Positions 16,340-25,991 are shown, numbered from the stretch's first letter. The stretch is 64,000 nt of DNA from Denitromonas sp. (GCF_034676725.1 NZ_JAUCBR010000004.1:1007501-1071500), one strand, 5' to 3'. The notes: a model not told the origin generated them from the sequence alone. Translations and numbers: made by a program.

Positions 16340-16987
16340 ATGAACAAGCCCCTGCCGACAGAGTCTGTCCTGCTCAACGGGCCGGCGGGCAGCATCGAGG
16401 TGCTGATCGACGCCCCCGCCGAAGTGCGCGGCATTGCCCTGGTGGCCCATCCGCACCCGCTGTTCGGCGGCGCCAACACCAACAAGGTGGCCCACACCCT
16501 GGCCCGCACCCTGCGCGACCTGGGCTATGCCACGCTGCGCCCCAATTTCCGCGGCGTCGGCAAGAGCGAGGGCACGCACGACCACGGCATCGCCGAGACC
16601 GAAGACCTGCTGTCGGTCATTGCCTGGGCGCATTCGCGCTGGGGCATGCTGCCGCTGGCCCTCGGCGGCTTCTCGTTCGGCGCCTTCGTCCAGACCCGCG
16701 TGGCCAAGCGCCTGGCCGACGGCGTGACACCGGTCGAGCGCATGGTGCTGGTGGGCCTGGCCACCGGCGAAGTCACTGGTGCCCGCCAGTACAGCACCGA
16801 GACGGTTCCGCCCGACACCCTGGTCATCCATGGCGAAGCGGACGAGACCGTGGCGCTGGCCAATGTGCTCGACTGGGCCCGCCCGCAGGTGCTGCCGATC
16901 GTCGTCGTGCCCGGCGCCGATCACTTCTTCCACGGCAAGCTGCACCACATCCGCGATCTCATCAACCAGCGCTGGGCCCCCTTATAA
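16340..16987 (+). CDS. alpha/beta hydrolase (small serine hydrolase)
   Basis: A 215-residue cytosolic alpha/beta hydrolase. Visible are ALVAHPHPLFGG (oxyanion region), RPNFRGVGKSEG, the nucleophile elbow GGFSFGAF, a probable catalytic Asp in HGEADETV and a catalytic His in PGADHFFHGKL. This resembles the family often annotated as YfhR/CocE-like or dienelactone-type hydrolases; substrate unknown. GAGG lies 7 bases before the ATG. It sits in a tight run with the 2Fe-2S protein before and a GST-fold protein after (12-base gap). Confidence 0.87.
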   Translation: MNKPLPTESVLLNGPAGSIEVLIDAPAEVRGIALVAHPHPLFGGANTNKVAHTLARTLRDLGYATLRPNFRGVGKSEGTHDHGIAETEDLLSVIAWAHSRWGMLPLALGGFSFGAFVQTRVAKRLADGVTPVERMVLVGLATGEVTGARQYSTETVPPDTLVIHGEADETVALANVLDWARPQVLPIVVVPGADHFFHGKLHHIRDLINQRWAPL

Positions 16988-16999
16988 CCGGACGCGACC

Positions 17000-17604
17000 A
17001 TGAAACTCACCGCCTCGCTTACCAGCCCCTATGCCCGCAAGATCCGCATCCTGCTGGCCGAAAAGCAGATCCCGTGCGAGCTGGTGGTGGACTCCCCCTG
17101 GGAGACCGCCACCTCGGTACCCGCGCTCAACCCGCTAGGCAAGGTGCCGGTGCTCGAGACCGACGACGGCGAAGCGTTTTTTGATTCACCGGTCATCGCC
17201 GGCTTTCTCGAAGCCCTCGACATCCCGCCCCATTTCATCCCGCAGGCGGGCATGCCGGCGGTGCGGGTGCGCCAGACCGAGGCGCTGGCCGACGGCATTC
17301 TCGACGCGGCGGTGCTCGCCTACCTCGAAACCCTGCGCCCCGCCGAGGCCCGCCTGCAAAGCAGCATCGACCGCCAGCATGACAAGATCAACCGCGCGCT
17401 GGCGCGGCTCGAATCGCAGCTCACCGGCGAGTTCTTCCATGATGACCGGATCAGCCTGGCCGACGTCGCCGTCGGCTGCGCGCTCGAGTACCTCGACCTG
17501 CGCGCCCCCGGCCTCGACTGGCGGGCCCACTATCCGCGACTGAAGGCCTTCCTGGCGCAGATCGGCGAACGCGACAGCTTCGTCAGCACCCGCCCACCGG
17601 CCTG

Positions 17605-17605
<1 letters not shown>
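17000..17605 (+). CDS. glutathione S-transferase family protein
   Basis: A 201-residue cytosolic protein with the two-domain GST fold. The N-terminal thioredoxin-like half reads MKLTASLTSPYARKIRILLAE, with NPLGKVPVL and the glutathione-contact Asp/Ser pair in FDSPVIAGFLE. The C-terminal helical domain has the GST N-cap-like LADVAVGCALEYLDLR. The catalytic position near the N-terminus is Ser or Tyr (SPYARK), without the Cys of omega/beta forms. It resembles E. coli YibF. Its stop codon shares its last base with the start of the NodI-like ATPase, so the two are translationally coupled. Confidence 0.9.
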
Positions 17606-18549
<944 letters not shown>

Positions 18550-18561
18550 ACGGAGACTGGC

Positions 18562-19197
18562 ATGATGAAAACCCTCGGCAAGATCTTCGCCAGCGGCCTG
18601 CTCGCCGTCGTCCCCATTGCCGCCACGCTGTACCTGCTGGCCTGGATCTTCAACACCGCCGAAACCATCTTCGGCGACACCCTGCTCGCGCTCCTGCCCG
18701 AATCACTGCGCGACTCCGAAACCGGCGAGGTGCTGCAGATCCCCGGCGCCGGCGTCGTGGTCGGGCTGGTGGTGATCATGGCGGTCGGCCTGCTGATGCG
18801 GGCGTGGGTGTTCCGGGCGGTCTTCCATCGCCTCGAAGACGCGGTGCTGGCGGTGCCGATGGTCAAGTCGATCTACTCGGCCTTCCGGGATTTCTTCGCC
18901 CTCGCCACCAAGGAAGACACCACCAATGAACTCAAGGTCGTCGCCTTCACGCTGCCGGGCAGCTCGGTGCGGCTCATCGGCTTCGTCATGCGCAGCGACT
19001 TCACCGGCCTGCCCGACGGCATCGGCGGCGAGGGCGAGGTGGCGGTGTATTTCCCGATGAGCTACCAGATCGGCGGCTACACCCTGCTGGTACCAACGGA
19101 GCAGCTGACCCCGATCGACATGTCACGCGAGGCGGCCATGCGCTTTGTGCTCACCGCCGGCGTCAACAGCGACGGCAGCCCGCGCGCCGGCCGCTGA
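18562..19197 (+). CDS. DUF502 family membrane protein
   Basis: A 211-residue protein with two N-terminal hydrophobic helices (LLAVVPIAATLYLLAWIF and VVVGLVVIMAVGLLMRAWVF). They are followed by the DUF502 core VPMVKSIYSAFRDFF, a soluble beta-rich part with GSSVRLIGFVMRSDF, and EVAVYFPMSYQIGGYTLLVP. The ATG at 18562 has GGAG six bases upstream; ATG 18565 is an alternative. It starts 12 bases after the NodI-like gene and is probably co-transcribed. Function is unknown; in other genera this family often sits beside aspS or nodI/J genes. Confidence 0.9.
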   Translation: MMKTLGKIFASGLLAVVPIAATLYLLAWIFNTAETIFGDTLLALLPESLRDSETGEVLQIPGAGVVVGLVVIMAVGLLMRAWVFRAVFHRLEDAVLAVPMVKSIYSAFRDFFALATKEDTTNELKVVAFTLPGSSVRLIGFVMRSDFTGLPDGIGGEGEVAVYFPMSYQIGGYTLLVPTEQLTPIDMSREAAMRFVLTAGVNSDGSPRAGR

Positions 19198-19206
19198 GCG
19201 CGGGGC

Positions 19207-19773
19207 TCAGCGCATCTGCCAACGGCCATCGCCCTGCGCGCAGGCCAGGCGCCGATGCGTCTTGCCCGCCGCGGTGAGATCGAACTCGCGGCACGGCTGC
19301 CCGTCGCGCTTGAGGCTACGCACCGGACTGAGCAGGTAATCAACCCCGGTGTCCGGATTGTGCCAGCGCACCCGATGGCGGTCGGCGCTCAGTTCCAGCG
19401 CATGGCCCAGACAGGCGCGGTCCACATCGCCCAGTTCGCGCGCCGCGCTGGCGCCGACCACCGAGCCGATCACGGTGCCCAGCACGATGGCAATGCGCTG
19501 GCCATCGCCTCGACCAATAGTCGATCCGATGGCGCCGCCGACCATGCCGCCGAGCACCGCACCCACCGCCTCGGTGCTGCAGCGGCCGTCGAGAATGCCG
19601 TAGTCGCGCGTCCACTTGCGGCCGGTGTAGCCGATGTAGTCGGGGTCATGCTTCTTGCGCCAACCGTGGGCCGGCGCATGGGCCGGCGGGTCGGCCAGCA
19701 CTGGCGCGGGCAGCGCCAGCAACGCACTCAGCCCCGCCACGGCCATTCCCTGCAAGCATCGCTTGAGCTTCAT
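19207..19773 (-). CDS. glycine-zipper (RT0821/Lpp0805-like) surface or periplasmic protein
   Basis: A 188-residue exported protein. The N-terminus MKLKRCLQGMAVAGLSALLALPAPVLA is a signal peptide. Near residues 70-110 a glycine-zipper region GAVLGGMVGGAIGSTIGRG and IAIVLGTVIGSVVGASAARE is typical of 17-kDa-antigen-like outer-membrane-associated proteins. The C-terminal part has GHALELSADRHRVRWHNPDTG, a usual follower. The ATG at 19773 was chosen because AAAGGA sits 8 bases upstream; two in-frame ATGs lie further up. It converges on DUF502 with only 9 bases between stops. Precise role unknown; relatives are envelope-associated. Confidence 0.82.
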   Translation of the reverse strand: MKLKRCLQGMAVAGLSALLALPAPVLADPPAHAPAHGWRKKHDPDYIGYTGRKWTRDYGILDGRCSTEAVGAVLGGMVGGAIGSTIGRGDGQRIAIVLGTVIGSVVGASAARELGDVDRACLGHALELSADRHRVRWHNPDTGVDYLLSPVRSLKRDGQPCREFDLTAAGKTHRRLACAQGDGRWQMR

Positions 19774-19837
19774 ACGGTTCATCCTTTCACGGGTCATGCC
19801 CCCTCAACGGGCGGCGAGGCGCAAACGTTGACCCGCC

Positions 19838-20680
19838 CTACTGGCGCGGGTCGCCCTGGTTGAGCGGCGGCGCACCGGCCACGCTGCTGCGCCAGGGGTT
19901 GATGTCCAGCCCGCCGCGGCGGGTGTAGCGTGCCCACACCTCGAGCCGGCTCGGCGCGCAGCGCGCCATCAGGTCGCAGAACATGCGCTCGACACACTGC
20001 TCGTGGAACTCGTTGTGCTCACGGAAGGACACGATGTAGCGCAGCAGGCCGGCGCGGTCGATGGGCGCGCCGGTGTAATTCACATACACCGTCGCCCAGT
20101 CCGGCTGACCGGTGACCAGGCAGTTGGATTTCAGCAGATGCGAGACCAGGGTTTCGGACACCGGCGCGGCGTCGGCCGCCACGCCGAGCAGTGCCGGCGC
20201 GGGGTGATAGTCGGCGATGTCCACGTCCAGATCGTCAATCAAGGTGCCGGGCAGGCTGCACACCTGCCGCGCGGCCACATGCAGCGACTGCAGTTGCACA
20301 TCCACCGGCGCACCGGCGGCGGCCGACAGGTCACGCGCGATCACCGCCTCGACCTCGGCCATGTCGTCAAAACGACTGGCGTTGAATGAATTCAGATACA
20401 GCTTGAGCGACTTGGATTCGATCAGCCGCGGCGAAGCGGCCGGCACCCGGAACTCGCCCATCGCCACCACCGGCTTGCCGCGCGTGTTCAGCCACGACAG
20501 CTCATAGGCGTTCCACAGATCCTCGCCGTGAAAGGGCAGCGCCTCGCCCACCCCGATCTCGGCCCGCTTGGGCGCGCGCTCGACCGGGAACAGCAACTCC
20601 GGCGCATAGGTGTTGCGATAGGCGGTGCTGCGGCCGAGCGGCGAGGCTTCGGCGCCGTGGGGGGTGGGCGTATCAGTCAT
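19838..20680 (-). CDS. queF: NADPH-dependent 7-cyano-7-deazaguanine (preQ0) reductase
   Basis: Reduces the nitrile preQ0 to preQ1 in queuosine biosynthesis, a cytosolic T-fold enzyme. The 280-residue length and tandem T-fold identify the long YqcD-type form. Diagnostic residues are the catalytic Cys and Asp in SNCLVTGQPDW (C187, D194) and the NADPH-binding QueF motif ESKSLKLYLNSFN (from residue 88). The ATG at 20680 gives 14 residues before LGRSTAYRNTY, as in homologues; an in-frame ATG at 20695 is possible. It is divergent from the NodJ-like gene and interrupts the usual nodI-nodJ pairing. Confidence 0.95.
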   Translation of the reverse strand: MTDTPTPHGAEASPLGRSTAYRNTYAPELLFPVERAPKRAEIGVGEALPFHGEDLWNAYELSWLNTRGKPVVAMGEFRVPAASPRLIESKSLKLYLNSFNASRFDDMAEVEAVIARDLSAAAGAPVDVQLQSLHVAARQVCSLPGTLIDDLDVDIADYHPAPALLGVAADAAPVSETLVSHLLKSNCLVTGQPDWATVYVNYTGAPIDRAGLLRYIVSFREHNEFHEQCVERMFCDLMARCAPSRLEVWARYTRRGGLDINPWRSSVAGAPPLNQGDPRQ

Positions 20681-20721
20681 CAAGGTCTGAGCCATCTCAA
20701 GGGCAATCAACACAGGACGAT

Positions 20722-20727
20722 TATAAT
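20722..20727 (+). promoter_or_regulatory. TATAAT -10 upstream of the NodJ-like gene
   Basis: Perfect -10 hexamer 28 bases before the ATG at 20756; no good -35. It indicates the permease gene has its own promoter, separate from nodI. Confidence 0.45.
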
Positions 20728-20755
20728 CAGCCCTTCATCAGCCAACCGCCGGATC

Positions 20756-21547
20756 ATGTCCGCCACTGCCGCCCACTTCCGTCTGCCGAGCCTGTCCTGG
20801 CGCTTTGCGTCAGTGTGGTCGCGCAACTTCCTGGTGTGGCGCAAGCTGGCCCTGCCCTCCTTGCTGGGCAACCTGGCCGACCCGATGATCTACCTGCTCG
20901 GCCTGGGCTACGGGCTCGGCGCACTGGTCGAGACGGTCGATGGCGTGCCCTATGTGCACTTCCTGGCCGCCGGCATGGTGTGCTTCTCGTGCATGAACAC
21001 CGCCAGCTTCGAGACGCTGTACTCGGCCTTCTCACGCATGCATGTGCAGCGCACCTGGGAGGGGCTGATGAACGCGCCGCTGGCGCTGGACGACATCGTG
21101 CTGGCCGAGATGGTGTGGGCAGCGAGCAAGGCGGCGCTGTCGGGCACGGCCATTTTGCTGGTGGTGGCGCTGTTCGGCTTCACCAGCAGCCCGCTGGCGC
21201 TCGGGGTGGTGCCGCTGATCTTTCTCATCGGTCTGACCTTCGCCGCCATGGGTCTGGTGGTCACCGCGCTGGCGCCGAACTACGACTTCTTCATGTATTA
21301 CTTCACCCTGTTCATCACACCGATGGCGCTGCTCTCGGGCGTATTCTTTCCGCTCGACCAGCTCCCCGCCGCGCTGCAGGTCGGCGCGCAGATGCTGCCG
21401 CTGGCGCACGCCATCGCCATCGCCCGGCCGCTGATGCTCGGCGAGTTGCCCACGGCCGTGCTGCCGCATCTGGCGGTGTTGGCCGCCTATGCCGCCGTCG
21501 GCTTCTGGCTGGCGGTGTCACTGACCCGTCGCCGCCTGCTCAAATGA
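20756..21547 (+). CDS. nodJ: ABC-2 type permease, NodJ-like
   Basis: A 263-residue integral membrane permease with about six helices, the partner type for NodI. Recognisable segments are NFLVWRKLALPSLLGNLADPMIYLLGLGYGLG, whose core NLADPMIYLLGLGYG is diagnostic, then SCMNTASFETLYSAFSRM and YYFTLFITPMALLSGVFFPLDQLP. The latter, GVFFPLD, is the ABC-2 EAA-like region. The ATG at 20756 is the first that begins before the amphipathic N-terminus; longer in-frame sequence overlaps queF and is not coding-like. Its ATPase is encoded 2.2 kb upstream. Exported substrate unknown. cutA follows after 7 bases. Confidence 0.88.
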   Translation: MSATAAHFRLPSLSWRFASVWSRNFLVWRKLALPSLLGNLADPMIYLLGLGYGLGALVETVDGVPYVHFLAAGMVCFSCMNTASFETLYSAFSRMHVQRTWEGLMNAPLALDDIVLAEMVWAASKAALSGTAILLVVALFGFTSSPLALGVVPLIFLIGLTFAAMGLVVTALAPNYDFFMYYFTLFITPMALLSGVFFPLDQLPAALQVGAQMLPLAHAIAIARPLMLGELPTAVLPHLAVLAAYAAVGFWLAVSLTRRRLLK

Positions 21548-21554
21548 GGTTGCC

Positions 21555-21884
21555 ATGACCGCGCCTGTGTTGCTGGTACTCACCAATCTGCCCGACGCCG
21601 ACAGCGCCCACGCGCTGGCCGCCCACCTGGTCGAGACACGCCTGGCCGCCTGCGTGAACGTGCTGGCATCGGCGACCTCGGTGTACCGCTGGGACGGCGC
21701 CATCGAGACCGCCACCGAAGTCCCGCTGCTCATCAAGACCACCGCCGGGCGCTACGACGCGCTCGAAGCGGCGATCCGCGCGCAGCATCCGTATGAACTT
21801 CCCGAAATCGTCGCAGTCCCTGTCACACACGGCCTGCCCGGCTACCTCGACTGGGTGCGCACTGAAACCACCCCGGACGCCTGA
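21555..21884 (+). CDS. cutA: divalent-cation tolerance protein CutA
   Basis: A small trimeric CutA1-fold protein of 109 residues linked to copper/divalent cation tolerance, though its exact role is debated. Characteristic stretches are VLTNLPDADSAHALAAHLVETRLAACVN cut here to its key LVETRLAACVN, YRWDGAIETATEVPLLIKT, and HPYELPEIVAVPV. The ATG has GAGG at 21546-21549, overlapping the NodJ-like stop. dsbD begins 8 bases after its stop; cutA-dsbD adjacency is common in proteobacteria. Confidence 0.95.
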   Translation: MTAPVLLVLTNLPDADSAHALAAHLVETRLAACVNVLASATSVYRWDGAIETATEVPLLIKTTAGRYDALEAAIRAQHPYELPEIVAVPVTHGLPGYLDWVRTETTPDA

Positions 21885-21891
21885 CCCTCAC

Positions 21892-23733
21892 ATGACCCGC
21901 ATCCTCGCCCCGCTCCTGCTGCTGCTCGGCCTGCTCGGCCCCGCGCACGCGCAAGAACTGCTCCCCCCCGAACAGGCCTACCGCGCCAGCGTCGGCACGC
22001 TCGCTCCCGACCAGCTCGAAGTGCGCTTCGAGATCGTCGATGGCTACTACCTGTACAAGGACAAGTTCCAGTTCCGCACCGAACCCGAATCCGTCGAGGT
22101 CGGTACCCCGGCGCTGCCCGCCGGCAAGAAGAAGACCGACGAGTTCTTCGGCGAGGTGGAAACCTACCGCGACGAGCTGATCTTCACCCTGCCGGTCAAG
22201 GCACCGGCCGATGTCCGGCAGTTCGAACTGACCGTCATCAGCCAGGGCTGTGCCGATATCGGCGTGTGCTACCCGCCGACCCCGCAGACGCTGACCGTCG
22301 ACCTCACCAAGACGGTCGCCCCCACGGCCACCGGCGGCTGGCTGCAGAAGCTTGGCATCGGCGGCAAGACGGCCGCGCCGGCCATGGACACGCCGGCCGC
22401 CGCTCCCGCAAAACCCGTGGCGCCCGCCGGTGGCGGTGACGAATCCGGCCGCATTGCCGGCCTGCTGACCGGCGCCAGCGTGCCGCTGGTGCTGGTGTCC
22501 TTCTTCGGTTTCGGCCTGCTGCTGTCCTTCACGCCCTGCACCTTCCCGATGATCCCGATTCTGTCCGGCATCATCGTCGGCCACGGCCACAAGATCACCA
22601 AGACCCGCGCGCTGGTGCTGTCGCTGGCCTACGTGCTGGGCATGGCCGTCACCTACGCGCTGGCCGGCGTGGCGGCGGGCATCTCCGGCACGCTGCTGTC
22701 GGCCGCGCTGCAGAACGCCTGGGTGCTGGGCAGCTTCGCGCTGGTCTTCGTGGTGCTGTCGCTGTCGATGTTCGGCTTCTATGAACTGCAACTGCCCACC
22801 GCCCTGCAAAGCCGCCTGTCCGACACCGCCAGCCACGAAAAAGGCGGCTCGCTCGGCGGCGTGGTGATCATGGGTGTGCTCTCGGCGCTCATCGTCGGCC
22901 CCTGCGTGGCCGCGCCGCTGGCCGGCGCACTGCTCTACATCGCGCAGACCGGCGACGCCGTGCTTGGCGGCGTGGCGCTGTTCGTCATGGCGCTGGGCAT
23001 GGGCGCCCCGCTGATCGCTGTCGGCGTCGCCGCACGCTCGGTGCTGCCCAAGGCCGGCCCGTGGATGGAAGGGGTCAAGAAAGCCTTCGGCATCATGCTG
23101 CTGGCGCTGGCGGTGTGGATGATCTCGCCGGTGGTGCCGGCCGTGGTGCCCATGCTCGGCTGGGGCGCGCTGCTGGTGTTCTCGGGCATCTTCCTGCACG
23201 CGCTCGATCCGCTGCCGCCCAACGCCCACAGCTGGCGTCGCTTCTGGAAAGGCGTGGGCGTCATCGCCCTGCTCGCCGGCGCCGCCATGCTGATCGGTGC
23301 GCTGGCCGGCTCACGCGATCCGCTGCAGCCGCTGGCGGCCTTGCGCGGCGGCCAGGCCGTGGCCGCCACGAACGCACCGCAGTTCGACAAGGTACGCTCG
23401 GTGGCCGAGCTGGACGCGCGCATCGCCGCCAGCGGGCAGCCGGTGATGCTCGACTTCTATGCCGACTGGTGCGTCTCGTGCAAGGAGATGGAGCGCTTCA
23501 CCTTCTCCGACCCGGCCGTGCAGGCGCGCATGGGGCAGATGCTGTTGCTCAAGGCGGACGTGACCGCCAACACCGCCGACGACCAGGCCCTGCTCAAGCG
23601 CTTCGGCCTGTTCGGCCCGCCGGGCATCATCTTCTTCACGCCGGGCGGCGGCGAGATCGCCGGCCAGCGCGTGGTCGGCTTCATGCCGGCGGACGACTTC
23701 ACGGCCCAGCTCGATGCGGTCCTGAATCGGTAG
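21892..23733 (+). CDS. dsbD: thiol:disulfide interchange protein DsbD
   Basis: Carries electrons from cytosolic thioredoxin across the inner membrane to periplasmic DsbC/DsbG and cytochrome c maturation partners. The 613-residue protein has a signal peptide (cleavage after AHA, residue 20). Its N-terminal periplasmic domain has the redox pair C120/C126 (SQGCADIGVCYPP). Eight-helix transmembrane core residues are C216 (FTPCTFPM) and C338 (VGPCVAAPL). The C-terminal thioredoxin domain has DWCVSC (C527/C530). All six redox cysteines are present. The ATG at 21892 directly precedes the signal peptide. It is co-oriented with cutA (8-base gap) and followed by paired hairpins before the convergent PEBP gene. 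Confidence 0.96.
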   Translation: MTRILAPLLLLLGLLGPAHAQELLPPEQAYRASVGTLAPDQLEVRFEIVDGYYLYKDKFQFRTEPESVEVGTPALPAGKKKTDEFFGEVETYRDELIFTLPVKAPADVRQFELTVISQGCADIGVCYPPTPQTLTVDLTKTVAPTATGGWLQKLGIGGKTAAPAMDTPAAAPAKPVAPAGGGDESGRIAGLLTGASVPLVLVSFFGFGLLLSFTPCTFPMIPILSGIIVGHGHKITKTRALVLSLAYVLGMAVTYALAGVAAGISGTLLSAALQNAWVLGSFALVFVVLSLSMFGFYELQLPTALQSRLSDTASHEKGGSLGGVVIMGVLSALIVGPCVAAPLAGALLYIAQTGDAVLGGVALFVMALGMGAPLIAVGVAARSVLPKAGPWMEGVKKAFGIMLLALAVWMISPVVPAVVPMLGWGALLVFSGIFLHALDPLPPNAHSWRRFWKGVGVIALLAGAAMLIGALAGSRDPLQPLAALRGGQAVAATNAPQFDKVRSVAELDARIAASGQPVMLDFYADWCVSCKEMERFTFSDPAVQARMGQMLLLKADVTANTADDQALLKRFGLFGPPGIIFFTPGGGEIAGQRVVGFMPADDFTAQLDAVLNR

Positions 23734-23769
23734 GGCGGGCGTCAGCCCGCCATGGCCGGTTGAAACCGG
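23734..23769. repeat. paired REP-like hairpins between convergent dsbD and PEBP genes
   Basis: Two perfect hairpins in tandem: GGCGGGC/GCCCGCC around GTCA (23734-23751), starting on the last base of the dsbD stop codon plus one, and CCGGTT/AACCGG around GA (23756-23769). The TAGGGCGGG lead also occurs in reverse at about 19830-19840, just outside queF, which suggests a repeated intergenic motif. Could act as a bidirectional transcript end. Confidence 0.5.
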
Positions 23770-23780
23770 TCCGGCGCACC

Positions 23781-24341
23781 TTACCGCGAATACGTCGCTG
23801 TCAGACTCGCCGAGCCCAGACTGTTGGCACGCATCATGTAGCCGGCCATGGCCGCCGTGGCATGCTCGGGCAGCGCCAGTTGCGGTGTTTTCAAGGCATA
23901 CACCGTGAAGATGTAGCGATGCTCGCCATGCCCCTGCGGTGGGCAGGGGCCGCCATAGCCCGGCATGCCGTAATCGGTGCCGATCTGGCGCGCGCCGGCG
24001 GGCATGGCGCCTTGCGCATTGCCCGCGCCGGCAGGCAGGCCGGTCGCCTGTGCCGGCAGATTCACCACCACCCAGTGCCACCAGCCGCTGCCGGTGGGGG
24101 CGTCCGGATCGTACGCGGTGACGGCATAGCCTTGGGTGCCGGCCGGCGGATTGCGCCAGACCAGCGCGGGCGACACGTTGCCGCCGTCGCAGCCAAAGCC
24201 CTTGAACACATGCTGAACGGCGATGCGCTGGCCCTCGGCGATGTCCGGGCTGTCGAGGGTAAAGCCGTCGGCCACTGCCGCCGTGCTGAGGGCCAGGGCG
24301 CAGGCGCCGATGAAGTGAATCGTCCAGGGTGTTGCCGACAT
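23781..24341 (-). CDS. YbhB/YbcL-type phosphatidylethanolamine-binding (PEBP/RKIP-like) protein, exported
   Basis: A 186-residue protein with an N-terminal signal peptide (WTIHFIGACALALSTAAVA) followed by a PEBP fold. Ligand-pocket motifs are AYDPDAPTGSGWWHWVVVNLPA (DPDAPxxxxxxHW), YGGPCPPQGHGEHRYIF (GPCPP...HRY) and VYALKT. These match bacterial YbhB/YbcL-type Raf-kinase-inhibitor-like proteins, whose role is not settled; small-ligand or phospholipid binding is usual. The ATG at 24341 has GGGAGCG upstream. It converges on dsbD. The AraC regulator upstream is in the same orientation with a 95-base gap. Confidence 0.93.
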   Translation of the reverse strand: MSATPWTIHFIGACALALSTAAVADGFTLDSPDIAEGQRIAVQHVFKGFGCDGGNVSPALVWRNPPAGTQGYAVTAYDPDAPTGSGWWHWVVVNLPAQATGLPAGAGNAQGAMPAGARQIGTDYGMPGYGGPCPPQGHGEHRYIFTVYALKTPQLALPEHATAAMAGYMMRANSLGSASLTATYSR

Positions 24342-24436
24342 GAGTTCGCTCCCGTTGTGCATGAATGAGGGCGCCAGATTACGACGCCGACACTTCGCGC
24401 CATGCCCGCAAACCGCCAGATGCTGTGCAGAACCGA

Positions 24437-25243
24437 TCAGCGTCGCAGGCTCGAAGGCGCGATGCCGAAACGCTGGCGAAAGCGCGCGGCGAAGCGCGAG
24501 GGCGAGGCGTAGCCGCATTCGCCGGCGATCTGCTGCAGGCTCAGGGCGCTGCCCTGGATGAGCGCCAGCCCGGTGGCCATGCGCACATCGTCCAGCAAGG
24601 TGCGAAAGCCGCTGCCTTCGCCCCGCAGCGCCCGGCGCAGACTGGCCTCACTCATGTGCAGGCGCTGCGCCACGTCGGCGGCGTTCCAGTTGGCCGACGG
24701 GTCGGCGCCGAGCAAGGCGCGCACGCGCTCGGCCACCGTCGCCACGGTGCTGATCCGGCACCAGCAGCCCAGATCATCGAGTGCGATCAACAGCTCCTCC
24801 AGCCGGTGACGGATGAGCCGGTCCGACACTGCCGGCACCGCCAGCATGCCGACGGCCGCGTGGCGCACCACATCGCCCAGCGCCGACTGGGCGGACACAT
24901 GCGCCAGCGCGCGCCACGGCGACGTGGGCACCTGCTGGCGCGCGGCGGCATGGGCGCGCACCAGATCGGGCGCCATGGCCACGCAGGTGGCGGCGTAGAT
25001 ACCGTCGGCGTCGGGCGTGTTGCGCATCTCCACCGTCACTCCGGCATTGATGAACAGCAGCTCGCCGGGGCCGGCGCCGGCCTGTTGGTCACCCAGGGTC
25101 AGGGTCTTGTGCCCCCGGGTGACCAGAATCACGCACGGATCGGGAAACGGCACATCGGCGATGTGCTGCTCGCGACGGACGCGCAATTCAAGCGTGCCGC
25201 CCAGGCCCGCGCGGCCGGCGCATGTCTCATTCGTCCGGGTCAT
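24437..25243 (-). CDS. AraC-family transcriptional regulator
   Basis: A 268-residue DNA-binding regulator. Residues about 1-150 are a cupin-like sensor (CVILVTRGHKTLTLGDQQ, GPGELLFINAGVTVEMRNTP). The C-terminal about 100 residues form two HTH motifs: NAADVAQRLHMSEASLRRALRGEG and LSLQQIAGECGYASPSRFAARFRQRFG, of which GYASPSRFAARFRQRFG is the AraC signature. Its start overlaps the stop of the WYL regulator by four bases (ATGA), so both are made from one transcript. Target genes unknown; the exported PEBP-like gene downstream or the divergent VOC gene are candidates. Confidence 0.92.
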   Translation of the reverse strand: MTRTNETCAGRAGLGGTLELRVRREQHIADVPFPDPCVILVTRGHKTLTLGDQQAGAGPGELLFINAGVTVEMRNTPDADGIYAATCVAMAPDLVRAHAAARQQVPTSPWRALAHVSAQSALGDVVRHAAVGMLAVPAVSDRLIRHRLEELLIALDDLGCWCRISTVATVAERVRALLGADPSANWNAADVAQRLHMSEASLRRALRGEGSGFRTLLDDVRMATGLALIQGSALSLQQIAGECGYASPSRFAARFRQRFGIAPSSLRR

Positions 25244-25929
25244 GCCAGGCTCTCATCACATCGCACCGCGTCGATATAGTCTTGCAGGCGCCGCCCCCGC
25301 GACGGATCGAAGCGCTCGGGGAGGATCTCGATCCGGCCGATGCGATCGAGGCGGAAGGTGCGAAAGTTCTCGCGCAGCTCGCACCAGGCGCCGAGGGTCC
25401 AGCTGCTGCCCCAGAAGATCAGGCCCAGCGGCCACAGCACCCGCTGCGAGGCTTCGCCGTCGGCACGCACATAGTCGACCCGCAGCTTGCACGCGCCGCC
25501 CATCGCTTCGCGCAGGGTGGCCAGCGGCGCGACCATGGCGTCGGATACATGAAAATCCGGCACGATCACCGGCGCATCGCGCAGGCTACGCCGCGCCGCC
25601 GGCATCACCGCATCGATGCGCGCCAGCGCCAGCTCCGCCGCCCGCGCCAGCGCCGGGTCGGCCCAGCCGCCGACCATGCGCAGGCCGACCGCCAGCGCCG
25701 ACAGCTCGTCCTCGGAAAAATGCAGCGGCGGCAGCCGGTAGTCGCGCCGCAGGCGGTAGCCCACGCCGGCCTCGCCGTCGATGGGGGTGCCCGAGCCGAT
25801 CAGGTCGGCCACGTCACGGTAAATGGTGCGTTCCGACACTTCGAGCAGCTCGGCCAGCTGGCGGGCGGTCATCACCCGCGCGCCGCCGAGCAGGGTGACG
25901 ATCCGGAACAGGCGGTCAGCACGTCGCAT
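25240..25929 (-). CDS. YafY-type transcriptional regulator (HTH_11 + WYL domain)
   Basis: A 229-residue repressor-type regulator. The N-terminal winged helix RLFRIVTLLGGARVMTARQLAELLEVSERTIYRD (key: LAELLEVSERTIYRDV) is followed by a WYL ligand-sensing domain (VDYVRADGEASQRVLWPLGLIFWGSSWTLGAWCELRENFRTFRLDRI; key: PLGLIFWG and FRTFRLDRI). The ATG at 25929 gives the usual MRRADRLFRIV start. It is divergent from a VOC-family gene with a perfect 9-bp inverted repeat in the 108-base gap, a pairing seen widely for YafY-like repressors. The inverted repeat is probably its operator. An AraC-type gene overlaps its 3' end. Confidence 0.93.
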   Translation of the reverse strand: MRRADRLFRIVTLLGGARVMTARQLAELLEVSERTIYRDVADLIGSGTPIDGEAGVGYRLRRDYRLPPLHFSEDELSALAVGLRMVGGWADPALARAAELALARIDAVMPAARRSLRDAPVIVPDFHVSDAMVAPLATLREAMGGACKLRVDYVRADGEASQRVLWPLGLIFWGSSWTLGAWCELRENFRTFRLDRIGRIEILPERFDPSRGRRLQDYIDAVRCDESLA

Positions 25930-25967
25930 CAACAGTCTCCTTTGAGGCGGCCCATGGTGCCCGAGGG

Positions 25968-25991
25968 CTCCTGACACCAGGCTGTCAGGAG
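25968..25991. promoter_or_regulatory. probable operator of the WYL regulator
   Basis: Perfect inverted repeat CTCCTGACA (25968-25976) / TGTCAGGAG (25983-25991), six-base spacer, midway between the divergent regulator and VOC genes. Likely binding site for the regulator, controlling both directions. Confidence 0.7.
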
